50,458 nucleotides of DNA from CAYPIE01 sp964410665 (GCA_964410665.1 CAYPIE010000042.1:1-50458), one strand, 5' to 3'. Positions 25,811-35,395 are shown, counted from the stretch's first letter. A program made the numbers and translations. The notes: generated from the letters alone by a model not told the origin.

Positions 25811-28600
25811 ATGCTCGCCGAAGCCCCGTTATCGCTCCGGAGGCCACGCCGCCGGCCACGTTTTCTGGTCCCCGAAGTGGTGCAGACCTCTGGGATGGAC
25901 TGTGGGCCGGCCGTCTTGAAGTGTCTCCTGGAAGGCTTCGGCATCCCCATCCATTACGACCGGTTGCGTGAGGCCTGTCAAACCGATGTGGACGGGACGT
26001 CGATCGACGTCCTTGAAGAGATCGCTGTGCGGCTCGGCCTGGATGCCGCGCAGACGATGTTGCCGGTGAACCATCTCCTGTTGCCCGAAGCCCGAGCGCT
26101 ACCGGCCATCCTGGTGGTGCGGCTCGCCAACGGCTTCACCCACTTTGTGCTGGTGTGGCGCAAACACGGGCCTATGCTGCAGGTCATGGACCCCGCCGTG
26201 GGCCGACGCTGGTTAAAGGCTACCCAGTTGGCCGAAGAGATCTATCTGCACCAACACGCCATCCCGGCCGCGGCCTGGCACGCCTGGGCGACGACGGACG
26301 GTTTCCTGGCCCCACTTCGCCGACGCTTACAAAACCTCGGTATTCGGCCGACGACTGCCGTGCTGGAAAAGGCGGTCGATGCGCCACGTTGGACTGCGAT
26401 CGCCCGCCTGGACGCGATCGGGCGTTTCGTCGAAGCCCTGGTGGATTCGCGCAGCTTACAGCGCGGGCGGGAAGCGAACGCGGCGTTTCAGTCGTTGCTA
26501 GTCGAAGTGAGTCACGAGCCCCGGCAAGCGTTTTCCCTGGTCCCGGAGAAATACTGGTTTGCCCGACCGGCAGAGGTTAAGAATGATCCAGATGAAGAGG
26601 AGTTGGTCACCCTTTGTGGTGCCGTCCTCGTGGGCGTGCAAGGGCCGCGACCATCGACCGCTCCCCCTGAGGAAGTGGCCAGCGCTAGCCAAGCTGACGG
26701 CGCCGCAGACCTGAGCGAGGACCTCAAGACCGCGCTCACCGAGAGCGAAAGTCAGCCCCTCCGGGTTGTCCTCGGCTTCCTCCACGGAGCGGGCAGGCTG
26801 TTCTTTGTGGTGCTTGCCATCTTCCTCACCCTGGCCGCCGCGGGGACGGTGGTCGAGGCGATCTTGCTGCGCGGCCTGCTGGAGATCGGGCGGGATCTCG
26901 TCCTGATCGAGCAGCGATTGCTCGCCCTGGGGGTGCTGCTGGCCTTCGCGGTGCTCTTGATGGCGTTGGAGTGGGGGGTGTTTCACTACCTAGCCCACCT
27001 CGGGCGAAGGCTCGAAGCCCAGCTCCGGGTGACGTTTTTGGAGCGCCTGCCCCAACTCGAGGACCGGTATTTTCAAAGCCGCCCCATCTCCGACATGGCC
27101 GAGCGAAACCACAGCTTGCACTACGTGCGTGAACTACCCCGCCTGGCCGGGCAGTTTGTCCACCTTTCGTTGATGATCCTGTTCACCGCGACGGCCATTG
27201 TCTGGCTCGACCCGTCCAGCGCCGCGGTCGCCGTCGCCATCGCGGTGCTGGCCGTGAGCGTGCCGTTGCTGTTTCAACCGGTTCTTCAGAGTTACGACCT
27301 GCGTGCCCGCACCCACGCCGGCGCCCTAAGTCGGTTTTATCTGGACGCGCTGCTCGGACTGACCCCGATCCAGGCACACACCGCGGAGCAAGCGGTATGT
27401 ACGGAGCACGAGGCCCTGTTGGCCGAGTGGGTGCGGGCCAGTCAACGCTATCTGTCGTGGGTGGTGGTGGTCGAGGCGGTGCAAATCACCGTGGGCTTCG
27501 GCCTCGCCGGCTGGCTGCTTGCCCAGCACGCCCATCGCGTTGCCGAGCTGGGTGGCACCTTGCTGTTGGCCTATTGGACCTTACACCTGCCGGTCCTGGG
27601 CCAGGAACTGGCGCTGGTCGCACGCCAGTTCCCCACCTATCGCAGCGTGACGCTGCGCATCCTGGATCCGCTGCGTGCCACCCGGGCGAGCCGTGAGGAC
27701 GAGATGGGGAAAGCAGTGCCGCAGGACATCCCGTCGGATGCGAGTTCGTCGGGAGCCCTGACCCCATCGAGCCTCCGTCCGGGCGTCCACATCGCGTTCG
27801 ACCAGATCTCGGTTTGTGCCGGGGGCCACGTCATCCTTCAAGACGTGAACCTGCAAATCGATCCCGGCAGCCACGTCGCCATCGTCGGCGAATCGGGTGC
27901 AGGCAAGTCCACCCTTCTGGGCCTGCTCCTGGGTTGGCATCGGCCTGTCGCGGGGAACGTCGCCGTCGACGGCACCCCCCTGAGCGCCCAGCGGATCGAG
28001 CTGCTGCGTCAGGAGACCGCCTGGGTGGATCCGAGCATACAAGTGTGGAACCGGTCGCTGCTGGACAACCTGTTGTACGGGACCCAGGCTGGGCCGGCCG
28101 CGAGCCTCCACGAAGTGTTGCATCAGGCCGACCTGCACGAGGTGCTCCATCGTCTGAGCGACGGCTTGCAAACGCCGCTGGGGGAGGGTGGCGGGTTGCT
28201 CTCCGGCGGTCAGGGACAGCGGGTGCGGGTAGGCCGCGCCCTGGGCCGATCGCGGGCCCGCTTGATCCTGTTCGATGAGCCGTTCCGCGGGCTGGACCGT
28301 GACAAAAGGCGACTGCTGTTCCGCCGCGTCCGGGAACAGATCCGCGGAGCGACGTTTCTTTGCATCACCCACGACGTCCGTGAAACCCTAGAGATGGATC
28401 GTGTCATCGTGATCAAGCAGGGACAGGTCGCCGAGGACGGTTGCCCGAAAAAACTCGCCGGGGACGACCGCTCGCACTACGCAGCGCTGCTCCGTGCAGA
28501 AGCCGAGGTCCTACAAGGCACGTGGCACAGCTCGCTCTGGCGACGCTTACGCTTACACAAGGGACAGTTACAAATGCGTGAGTCGGAGCAACTGTCATGA
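25811..28600 (+). CDS. ABC exporter with active C39 peptidase domain
   Basis: 929 aa. Residues 20-155 are a papain-like C39 peptidase with all active residues: Gln25, Cys31 (QTSGMDCGPAVLKCLL), His111 (GFTHFVLVW) and Asp127 (VMDPAVG). C39 domains cut leader peptides at double-glycine-like sites during export. An unusual linker of about 160 residues (155-315) separates it from the six-helix transmembrane domain (about 320-620). The ATPase has Walker A GESGAGKST at 693, signature LSGGQ at 797, Walker B LILFDE at 818 and the H-loop ITHD. It is longer than typical C39 exporters (about 700-720 aa). It matches the peptidase/ATPase subunit of NHLM-type bacteriocin systems. Its stop overlaps the next gene as ATGA. 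Confidence 0.92.
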   Translation: MLAEAPLSLRRPRRRPRFLVPEVVQTSGMDCGPAVLKCLLEGFGIPIHYDRLREACQTDVDGTSIDVLEEIAVRLGLDAAQTMLPVNHLLLPEARALPAILVVRLANGFTHFVLVWRKHGPMLQVMDPAVGRRWLKATQLAEEIYLHQHAIPAAAWHAWATTDGFLAPLRRRLQNLGIRPTTAVLEKAVDAPRWTAIARLDAIGRFVEALVDSRSLQRGREANAAFQSLLVEVSHEPRQAFSLVPEKYWFARPAEVKNDPDEEELVTLCGAVLVGVQGPRPSTAPPEEVASASQADGAADLSEDLKTALTESESQPLRVVLGFLHGAGRLFFVVLAIFLTLAAAGTVVEAILLRGLLEIGRDLVLIEQRLLALGVLLAFAVLLMALEWGVFHYLAHLGRRLEAQLRVTFLERLPQLEDRYFQSRPISDMAERNHSLHYVRELPRLAGQFVHLSLMILFTATAIVWLDPSSAAVAVAIAVLAVSVPLLFQPVLQSYDLRARTHAGALSRFYLDALLGLTPIQAHTAEQAVCTEHEALLAEWVRASQRYLSWVVVVEAVQITVGFGLAGWLLAQHAHRVAELGGTLLLAYWTLHLPVLGQELALVARQFPTYRSVTLRILDPLRATRASREDEMGKAVPQDIPSDASSSGALTPSSLRPGVHIAFDQISVCAGGHVILQDVNLQIDPGSHVAIVGESGAGKSTLLGLLLGWHRPVAGNVAVDGTPLSAQRIELLRQETAWVDPSIQVWNRSLLDNLLYGTQAGPAASLHEVLHQADLHEVLHRLSDGLQTPLGEGGGLLSGGQGQRVRVGRALGRSRARLILFDEPFRGLDRDKRRLLFRRVREQIRGATFLCITHDVRETLEMDRVIVIKQGQVAEDGCPKKLAGDDRSHYAALLRAEAEVLQGTWHSSLWRRLRLHKGQLQMRESEQLS

Positions 28601-30798
28601 CGGGAACGTTGCGGGAGACCACCTGGCGTGGCAGCCAACTCTGCGCAGCGATCGACGCCCTGGTCGCACACAGCGATTTGCCGCTTCCTACAGGGCAACG
28701 CGCGAGCGTCCCCCCTCGGCCCGGCGTGATTCACCCCGGGAACGTGGCTTCGTGGGTCCAACGGCTCACTCAGCCACTGGGGTTTGAAGCAGTTGCCGTC
28801 GAGTCATCGTACTCCCAGGCGGAAGCAATGCTCCAACGCGCCGCCCCGGCGATCCTGACGATCCACCCTGAGCAGACCCCAACGTCTGCCGCCACCATGG
28901 CATTGAACGGGGGCCTCGCTTCCTCGGGCGACACGGAACTTCGTTATCTGTTGTTGGTCGGAGGAAGTCGCCGCACACTCCAGGTTCTGGCGCCGGATCA
29001 CACGGTGGTCCAGGTTCCCAACGGCGCTGTGCGAGATTTACTCTGCCGGCCGCTCGAAACCCCGGTCGAGCCCGAGGTTCAGCGGGTGCTGGCGGTGATG
29101 GGGCTCTCCGGGAAGCGACAGGCGCGTGCCCGACAGGCACTGTTCGGACAGGTCTTGGGCGAAAAGCTGGTCCAGGGTTGCTGGCTGATTCAACTGTCCG
29201 GACAGGCGCCGGTGCGCGAGCAGATCCGCGAATCGCGGCTCACACCAACGTTCGGGCTGTTGATGGGCTCGCATTTTTGTGAGTACGTGTTGTGGATCGC
29301 GTCGTGGTGGGTCATTGGCCGCTTCACCCTGCAGGGCCGGTTCGACCCGGGCTGGCTCCTGGCCTGGGGGCTGCTGTTGCTGTCCATCATCCCCTTCCGT
29401 CTGCTAACCACCTACCTGGGCGGAGCGCTGTCGATCCGCATGGGTGCTGTCCTCAAACGCCGGCTCCTGCACAGTACGCTGCGTTTGCGCGCCGACGATG
29501 TACGACAGCTGGGCACCGGACAACTGTTGGGGCGGGTGATGGAGATGGACGTCGTCGAGATGATGGCGTTGACGGGGGGATTTCTAGCGGTCACCGCGCT
29601 GGTCGAACTGGTTGTCGCCGGGCTCGTGTTCGCACTGGCGGCACAGAGCGTGGTGCACGTGCTGTTGCTCATCGTGATGGTCGGGCTCGTGGTCCCGTGC
29701 TCCTTGCAGCTGTATCAGCGGACCAGGAAGTGGACACTCGAACGTATGACGATGACTAACGATCTCGTCGAACGCATGATCGGCCACCGGACCCGCGTTG
29801 CCCAGGAGGCGCCGGCGCAATGGAACGCTGGGGAGGATCAGCGGCTGGAAGTCTATCTGCACACCTCTCGAAACCTGGACCAGCTCATGGTGCGCCTGCA
29901 GACCCTCCTACCACGCGGCTGGTTGGTGTTGGCGATCCTCGGGCTGGCTCCCTGGTTCATCGCCCCGGACGCGGCGACGGTGCAGTTGGCCGTCGGGGTC
30001 GGCGGGGCACTTCTGGCGTACCGGGCGTTCCGTAGCTTCATCGAGGGGGCTCACCGCTTGGCCGTCGCCGCGGTTGCCGCCGGGCAGCTGGCCCCGTTCT
30101 GGCGAACCGCATCCCGACCTACGTCCCCGGGCCACCCCCAAGTGGCTCAGACGCTAGACCGCACCGAAGGCGACATGGACGAAGGGACGCCGCTGCTCGA
30201 AGCCTGGAACCTCCTCTTCCACTATGACGAAAAGCAACGCCCGCTGCTGCACGACGTGAGCTTCACCGTCCGGCGGGGCGACCGCATCCTGCTGGAAGGA
30301 GAATCCGGAAGCGGCAAGTCGACGCTCGCCGCATTACTGGCCGGCGGCCGGACACCGTCTTCGGGGTTGTTGCTGCTGCGTGGCTATGACCAACCCAGCC
30401 TCGGACTGGATGGGTGGCGACATCGGATCGTGCTCGTCCCACAGTTCCACGAGAATCACGTCCTGATCGGAACGTTCGCCTTCAACGTCCTGCTGGGACG
30501 CGGGTGGCCCCCCACTCCGATGGACTTACAAGAAGCAGAACAAGTGTGCCGTGCCTTGGGCTTAGGGCCGTTAATCGACCGGATGCCGTCGGGCATGTTT
30601 CAGATGGTCGGCGAGACCGGCTGGCAGTTGAGCCACGGGGAAAAAAGCCGGGTCTATCTGGCACGAGCGTTGTTGCAACAAGCCGACCTACTGGTGCTCG
30701 ATGAGAGCTTCGGGGCGCTGGACCCTTCGACGATGCGTCGGTCCCTGGAGTACGTGCTGCAGTCAACGCCGACGTTCGTTGCCATCGCCCATCCCTAA
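28597..30798 (+). CDS. Second ABC exporter, N-terminal domain without peptidase residues
   Basis: 733 aa. The first 200 residues could be a degenerate C39-like domain (PGVIHPGNVASWVQRL..AAPAILTIHPE) but have no catalytic Cys or His in place. The transmembrane domain spans about residues 225-500. The ATPase has Walker A GESGSGKST at 568, a signature variant LSHGEKS, Walker B LLVLDE near 700 and a late His in AIAHP, right at the C-terminus. NHLM systems typically carry such a second ATP-binding subunit next to the peptidase one, and the two probably form a heterodimer (inference). Translational coupling by the ATGA overlap supports a 1:1 complex. Confidence 0.88.
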   Translation: MTGTLRETTWRGSQLCAAIDALVAHSDLPLPTGQRASVPPRPGVIHPGNVASWVQRLTQPLGFEAVAVESSYSQAEAMLQRAAPAILTIHPEQTPTSAATMALNGGLASSGDTELRYLLLVGGSRRTLQVLAPDHTVVQVPNGAVRDLLCRPLETPVEPEVQRVLAVMGLSGKRQARARQALFGQVLGEKLVQGCWLIQLSGQAPVREQIRESRLTPTFGLLMGSHFCEYVLWIASWWVIGRFTLQGRFDPGWLLAWGLLLLSIIPFRLLTTYLGGALSIRMGAVLKRRLLHSTLRLRADDVRQLGTGQLLGRVMEMDVVEMMALTGGFLAVTALVELVVAGLVFALAAQSVVHVLLLIVMVGLVVPCSLQLYQRTRKWTLERMTMTNDLVERMIGHRTRVAQEAPAQWNAGEDQRLEVYLHTSRNLDQLMVRLQTLLPRGWLVLAILGLAPWFIAPDAATVQLAVGVGGALLAYRAFRSFIEGAHRLAVAAVAAGQLAPFWRTASRPTSPGHPQVAQTLDRTEGDMDEGTPLLEAWNLLFHYDEKQRPLLHDVSFTVRRGDRILLEGESGSGKSTLAALLAGGRTPSSGLLLLRGYDQPSLGLDGWRHRIVLVPQFHENHVLIGTFAFNVLLGRGWPPTPMDLQEAEQVCRALGLGPLIDRMPSGMFQMVGETGWQLSHGEKSRVYLARALLQQADLLVLDESFGALDPSTMRRSLEYVLQSTPTFVAIAHP

Positions 30799-30982
30799 GC
30801 GAGGCCCATGGCAAGCCGAAGCCAGGCGAGGTTTATGCTTCATCTCGGTCAGGGATTCCTACGGGGCCGACGAACGCATCCGCACTTCTGTACGGTCGGG
30901 AACACGGCCCGTGAGGGCCAACACGAACACGTTCGTAGAGGACAGCGCGACCAACCACAGGGCCTGGAGGCTTGAAAACACC

Positions 30983-32092
30983 ATGACCGACCCGAATACC
31001 GATGCCTATAACTCGGACGCCGAGTGCGGTTGTCAACTCCTCGACCAGGCGGCCTCGCTGTACGAACAGGGACAGTTCCCGGAAGCCCGGTCGCATTGCC
31101 AACGGGCGCTAGAAATCTTCGAACGCCTCGACGGTCCCGATCATCCGGACGTTGCCAACGTGCTCAACACCCTCGGGCAAATCGTCCTGGAGCTTAGCGA
31201 CTACCCCGAAGCTGAACGGGCCTTCCAGCGTTCGGTGGGGATCATGAAGGGGCTCGCCGATAACGGTGGCGATCTCTCCCGCCTTCATGTTTACAGCGTC
31301 AGTCACCTAGGCAATCTCTATCGACTCCTCGGACGCTACAAAGAAGCTGAAGCCATCTTTCAGAGCGCGTTGGACTTTGCCAGAGAGCAGTTTGGCCCTG
31401 AAGACATCGAGGTCGGCTGGATGCTGAACAACCTCGGCATGATCTACAAGCACCTGGGGCGTTTCCAGGAAGCCGAGGACGTCTATGCCGAAGCCCTGAG
31501 CATCACGACGGCGCAGTTGGGGCCGGATCACCCGCAACTGGCCGACCTGTACCACAACCTCGGCGGCCTGGCACACGCCCGGGGGCGGTATGCCGAAGGA
31601 GAGTCGCACGCCCGTCGCTCGGTCGAGCTCCGGGAGCGAGAACTCGGCCGCGACCACCCCACGGTGGCAGCCGACGTAGCGGCGCTCGCAGCGATCGTCG
31701 ATTCGCTGCAGCGATACGCAGAGGCCGAGCTTCTGTACCGACGAGCGTTGCGGATTTATGAAAACCGTTACGGCGAAGTTCACTTCGAGGTCGGCTTCAA
31801 TCGCAATAATTTGGCAACCCTGTTGTATACCCAGGGTAAGGCACAGGAAGCAGAGCAACTGTTGCTCAGTGCAGAGCGTGTCCTGAAAGAGGTCGTTGGC
31901 ATCGATCACCCCGACTATGCTCTCACACTGAACAATCTCGCCGCGATTTACAAAGATCAACATAAGTTTGACCAAGCAAAGCCATTGCTTGAGCAGGCGT
32001 TGAAGATCTTCGAGAAAGCACTTGAACCAAATCATCCCACGATGGCGACTTGCCAAACCAATTACCAGGAGCTTGTCCAAGCGATCACTTGA
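30983..32092 (+). CDS. TPR protein (kinesin-light-chain type) of the export locus
   Basis: 369 aa made almost wholly of 42-residue tetratricopeptide repeats of the long kind (A-x-x-L-x-N-L-G-x-x-Y-x-x-x-G-x-x-x-E-A-E blocks). Around seven units are visible, each with a GPDHP-like turn. It has no signal peptide and no catalytic domain, so it is a cytosolic scaffold. The frame is open from 30701, but ATG 30983 starts the TPR protein and has GGAGG upstream, 13 bases away. It lies 184 bases after the second ABC gene on the same strand, so it may bind cargo peptides or the exporter; that link is inferred from position only. Confidence 0.8.
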   Translation: MTDPNTDAYNSDAECGCQLLDQAASLYEQGQFPEARSHCQRALEIFERLDGPDHPDVANVLNTLGQIVLELSDYPEAERAFQRSVGIMKGLADNGGDLSRLHVYSVSHLGNLYRLLGRYKEAEAIFQSALDFAREQFGPEDIEVGWMLNNLGMIYKHLGRFQEAEDVYAEALSITTAQLGPDHPQLADLYHNLGGLAHARGRYAEGESHARRSVELRERELGRDHPTVAADVAALAAIVDSLQRYAEAELLYRRALRIYENRYGEVHFEVGFNRNNLATLLYTQGKAQEAEQLLLSAERVLKEVVGIDHPDYALTLNNLAAIYKDQHKFDQAKPLLEQALKIFEKALEPNHPTMATCQTNYQELVQAIT

Positions 32093-32297
32093 CGAAACTC
32101 AAGTCGTTACTGGGAGTGCTGACGACACCATCAAGGTGTGGAATGCAATCGCGTACAACGAGACACTTGATCCCACCAAGGCGATCGGAAGCTCGGGTCT
32201 CCCGTAAACCCTGGATTCCTCGGGTTTCTGCTGCTTTGATCCAAGGCGGAGCAACCCAAACATGATGAGATTCGGGTCCACAATGACGGGAAGAATG

Positions 32298-32351
32298 CAG
32301 CTAGGACAAAAATATTAGTATGTTATATTATATATATTTTTGTCCTAGCTG
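32298..32351. terminator. 18-bp palindromic hairpin between converging genes
   Basis: CAGCTAGGACAAAAATAT (32298-32315) pairs perfectly with 32334-32351 around an 18-base AT loop. The A5/T5 runs are inside the stem, so it does not look like a standard terminator, but the place between two converging genes suits a bidirectional one. A small non-coding element is the alternative. Confidence 0.45.
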
Positions 32352-32367
32352 ATCCTCGCATGGTGGT

Positions 32368-33435
32368 TTATCCGCCCGCGGACGGCCACATCCCCTCGGT
32401 GATCGGGCGCAGTTCCAGCTTGGCCGGATCGACCACCACGTGCTTGATGCGGCGACGTTTCCAGGTGTAGGTGATGTGCACCCCCCCGTCGGCGGTCTGG
32501 ATCACCGCCGGGTAGGAGAACTCCGCACCCAGGGTATTTTCCAGTTGCAAGGCGGCGTTCCAGGCTTTGCCGTCGGGGCTGATCGCGACCTGGAGTTGAC
32601 CGCGTCCACGCCGCTGGTGGTTGTAGACCAGCAGGTGGCGGCCATCGGCCAGAGTCACCGCGTCGATCCCTGAGCTCGGGTTGGGTAGGTCGGTAGCAGT
32701 CAGGGGGCTCCAGGTTTTGCCCTGGTCCTTGGAGATGCTGGTGGCAACCTTGCCCTGGCGGGTGCGGCAAAGCAACTGCAGGGAGCCATCGGCATGGCTC
32801 AACAGTGTCGGCTGGATGGCCGCGAATGTTTTCCCGTCGTTGAGCGCCTGCGTCCGTTGCCAGGTTTTGCCTTGATCCTTGGTCATCTCCATGTGCAGCC
32901 GCCAGCCAGCGTTCTCGGTGCTGCTACCACACAACAAGGTACCGTCGGCGAGCAAGATTGGCTTATTCTTGACCGGACCGTCGATGCCTTCGGGCAGGCG
33001 GCGGGGTTCGCTCCAGGTTTGGCCGTGATCCTTGGAGATCGTCAACATCCCCCACCAGCTGCGGGGATTCGGCCCGACCTTGTAGAAGAGCATGAGTGGG
33101 CCGTTGGGCACCTGGTACAGGACCGGGTTCCAACAGGCATGACGGTGGTCCTTGCCTTGCGGGGTGGTGTATTGCACGCCGTCGGCGACCTTGACCACCG
33201 GGGTCCATTCGCCCTTGACCTGCCGCGATAGCCAAATCGCGACGGTGGGATGTTTCTCGTTCGGGCCACCGAACCAGGCGGCAACCAGGCCGGCTGGAGT
33301 CTCGGCCAGGGTAGAAGCATGGCAGCGGGGGAAAGGAGCCTCGGTGTAAATGAATTCCTCGCGGAGAATACCTTCGCGAAACGGTGACTCATCCGCGGCA
33401 ACGGCCAGCAAGGCGAGTAGGCAACAAGTCCACAT
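32368..33435 (-). CDS. Secreted sialidase-like (BNR/Asp-box) protein
   Basis: 355 aa. A short signal peptide (WTCCLLALLAVAA) precedes a six-bladed propeller of the exo-alpha-sialidase family found in planctomycetes. Asp-box words are SKDHGQTW, TKDQGKTW, SKDQGKTW and SPDGKAW. The pattern FPRCHASTLAETPAGLVAAWFGG with an Arg, and HACWNPVLYQVPNG further on, resemble the family. Whether the active Arg triad and Tyr are complete needs an alignment. It probably cleaves or binds sugars outside the cell or in the periplasm. GGAGAA lies 6 bases before ATG 33435. It stands divergent from the MFS gene. Confidence 0.8.
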   Translation of the reverse strand: MWTCCLLALLAVAADESPFREGILREEFIYTEAPFPRCHASTLAETPAGLVAAWFGGPNEKHPTVAIWLSRQVKGEWTPVVKVADGVQYTTPQGKDHRHACWNPVLYQVPNGPLMLFYKVGPNPRSWWGMLTISKDHGQTWSEPRRLPEGIDGPVKNKPILLADGTLLCGSSTENAGWRLHMEMTKDQGKTWQRTQALNDGKTFAAIQPTLLSHADGSLQLLCRTRQGKVATSISKDQGKTWSPLTATDLPNPSSGIDAVTLADGRHLLVYNHQRRGRGQLQVAISPDGKAWNAALQLENTLGAEFSYPAVIQTADGGVHITYTWKRRRIKHVVVDPAKLELRPITEGMWPSAGG

Positions 33436-33590
33436 CTTGATTCTCCATTCGCTTCATGAGTTGGCTTCAACCCTACCCGACTCCGCCTCGGCGAACAACT
33501 ACGTGCTTCTGCTTGCCCGCGGCGCGGGTGGCTCTTACATTGAGGCCAATCTAAATCGTAATCACCCGGGCCCGCGTGGGAGTCTTGGCG

Positions 33591-35300
33591 ATGGGTAGCG
33601 TCTACGTTCGCTTGTCGGTAATGATGTTCTTACAGTACGCCGTCTGGGGCGTCTGGGCGCCGATCCTGGCCTTGTACCTGGGCGGCCTGGAAGACTTTCG
33701 TCAGGACACCGGCTACAAGGTTAACCTGGTCTACATGACCATGGCCATCGCCAGCATGATCTCGCCGTTCATCGCCGGCCAGCTGGCCGACCGCTTTTTT
33801 GCCACCGAGAAATATCTGGCGGTGAGCCACTTGCTGGGCGGGCTGTGTCTGTTTTATGCCTCGCAGCTGACCAGTTTTGATGGCTTGTTCTATGCGATGT
33901 TGGCGCACTGTCTGTTTTATGCGCCGACGCTGCCCCTCACCAATTCGATCTCGTTTGCCCACTTGCCGAATTCCGAACGGGACTTCGGCCGGGTGCGGCT
34001 GTGGGGGACGATCGGCTGGATCGCCATTAGCTTTCTGTTTAGCGTCTGGCTCGGGCTGCCAGAGTCGTGGACAAAAGCGTTGGGGATGATCGAGCCGCCC
34101 TCGGTCGGCGATTGCTTGTACGCCGGCGGAGCGTTGAGCTTGGTAATGGCGATGTATTGCTTGACCTTGCCGCACACGCCACCGTCGCCCCGGGCGGAAT
34201 CGCCGTTCGCCTTCCTGGGGGCCTTCAAGCTGGCCAAAGACCGTTCGTTTGCCGTGTTGTTGGTGGTGGCGTTTTTGGTGTCGACGGAGCTGCAGTTCTA
34301 TTACGTGTTAACCCCCACTTTCTTCGGGGATGAATCGGGCTTGTCGCTGTCCCAGAACGAACTAGAGGGTGCCCTGAACTTGGAGGGTGAACAAGGCAGG
34401 AACGAGGCAACGCTGCTGATGCGTCAGCTGGACATCAACCGCAACCGGAAGCTGAGCGAGCGTGAGCTCAAGGAGGCGGGCATCCGTGAGACCGAGCTCG
34501 ATGTGGCCTTGCGGGGGTTACAAAACCGCTCGGGTGATGAGTCCGCCCTCGAGGCGATCGAGAAGCAGGTGAAGGAGGCCGAGCTCCCAACCGAAGATCG
34601 CCCGGCCGCGATCATCGCCGAGTACGTGCGAACGGCGGCCGATGAAGATCAGGACCAGGAGCTGACCGAGGAAGAGCTTAAGACATTCATCGACCAAATC
34701 AAACCGCTCCAAGAGAAGGTGGGCCCGGCCCTTTTGGTGTTTGAGGACGCCGACAAAAACCAACCGAGCCTGGCCACCGAGAAGGGGGGCGTTGACTTAT
34801 CGGATGCCTGGGTGCCGCGGATCATGCTGGTTGGTCAGATCATGGAGATCATTGTGCTCTATCTGCTGGCCTACGCCCTAGCCAGCCTGGGCTTCCGCTG
34901 GACGATCACGCTGGGCATCCTGGCCTGGTCGGTGCGGTATGCGCTGTTCGCGTTGGGCGAACCGCAGTGGCTAGTGATTGGTTCGCAGGCACTGCACGGC
35001 TTCGGTTACGGCTTCTTCTTCGTGGCGACCATGATCTACGCCGAGCGGGTGGCGCCGAAGGATGTGCGGGCCAGCGCCCAGAGCTTGATCATGTTCGTGA
35101 CTTTCGGGGCGGGCATGTTGATCAGCTCGATCATCGCCGGGCAGGTGGCGGATTACTTTGACTTTAACTGGCACTACATTTTCGCGGTGCCGGTGGCAAT
35201 CACCGCGGTTTGTGCATTGATCTTTCTGATCGGATTCCGCGATCAGACGGCAGAGACGACAGAGACTGCTTCGGAGAATGGAGAGAATTCCCAAGGCTGA
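33591..35300 (+). CDS. MFS nucleoside-type permease with EF-hand insertion
   Basis: 569 aa. The 12 helices resemble the nucleoside:H+ symporter group (NupG/XapB: MMFLQYAVWGVWAPILALYL, FGRVRLWGTIGWI, GFGYGFFF), which is normally about 400-420 aa. Between helix 7 (around residue 245) and helix 8 (around 410) an insertion of about 165 hydrophilic residues holds two canonical EF-hand loops, DINRNRKLSERE and DEDQDQELTEEE, with Asp/Asn at positions 1, 3 and 5 and Glu at 12. In the usual topology this loop faces the periplasm. ATG 33591, with GGGAG nine bases upstream, is preferred over an upstream GTG. The substrate is inferred from family only. Confidence 0.85.
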   Translation: MGSVYVRLSVMMFLQYAVWGVWAPILALYLGGLEDFRQDTGYKVNLVYMTMAIASMISPFIAGQLADRFFATEKYLAVSHLLGGLCLFYASQLTSFDGLFYAMLAHCLFYAPTLPLTNSISFAHLPNSERDFGRVRLWGTIGWIAISFLFSVWLGLPESWTKALGMIEPPSVGDCLYAGGALSLVMAMYCLTLPHTPPSPRAESPFAFLGAFKLAKDRSFAVLLVVAFLVSTELQFYYVLTPTFFGDESGLSLSQNELEGALNLEGEQGRNEATLLMRQLDINRNRKLSERELKEAGIRETELDVALRGLQNRSGDESALEAIEKQVKEAELPTEDRPAAIIAEYVRTAADEDQDQELTEEELKTFIDQIKPLQEKVGPALLVFEDADKNQPSLATEKGGVDLSDAWVPRIMLVGQIMEIIVLYLLAYALASLGFRWTITLGILAWSVRYALFALGEPQWLVIGSQALHGFGYGFFFVATMIYAERVAPKDVRASAQSLIMFVTFGAGMLISSIIAGQVADYFDFNWHYIFAVPVAITAVCALIFLIGFRDQTAETTETASENGENSQG

Positions 35301-35348
35301 TATGTGATGCTCGCGAACGTTGCGTCGGAGCCCGAAGAGTTCCGAAGT

Positions 35349-35395
35349 TTCTGGACGTTTTCCGGGGACTTTCCGGTGACTTTTCCGGACTCTGG
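35349..35395. repeat. Degenerate 11-12-bp tandem repeat (TTCCGG type)
   Basis: Four imperfect units of the form TTCCGG(N)GACTTT follow each other in the gap between the MFS gene and the sigma-54 activator. A related repeat, seen on the opposite strand, is at 48381-48430. Function unknown. Confidence 0.45.

Noticed and set aside
27581..28372. 263-codon frame antisense to the C39 exporter ATPase
   Set aside because: Shadow of a GC-rich gene; composition rich in Arg, Gln and Ala with no motif.
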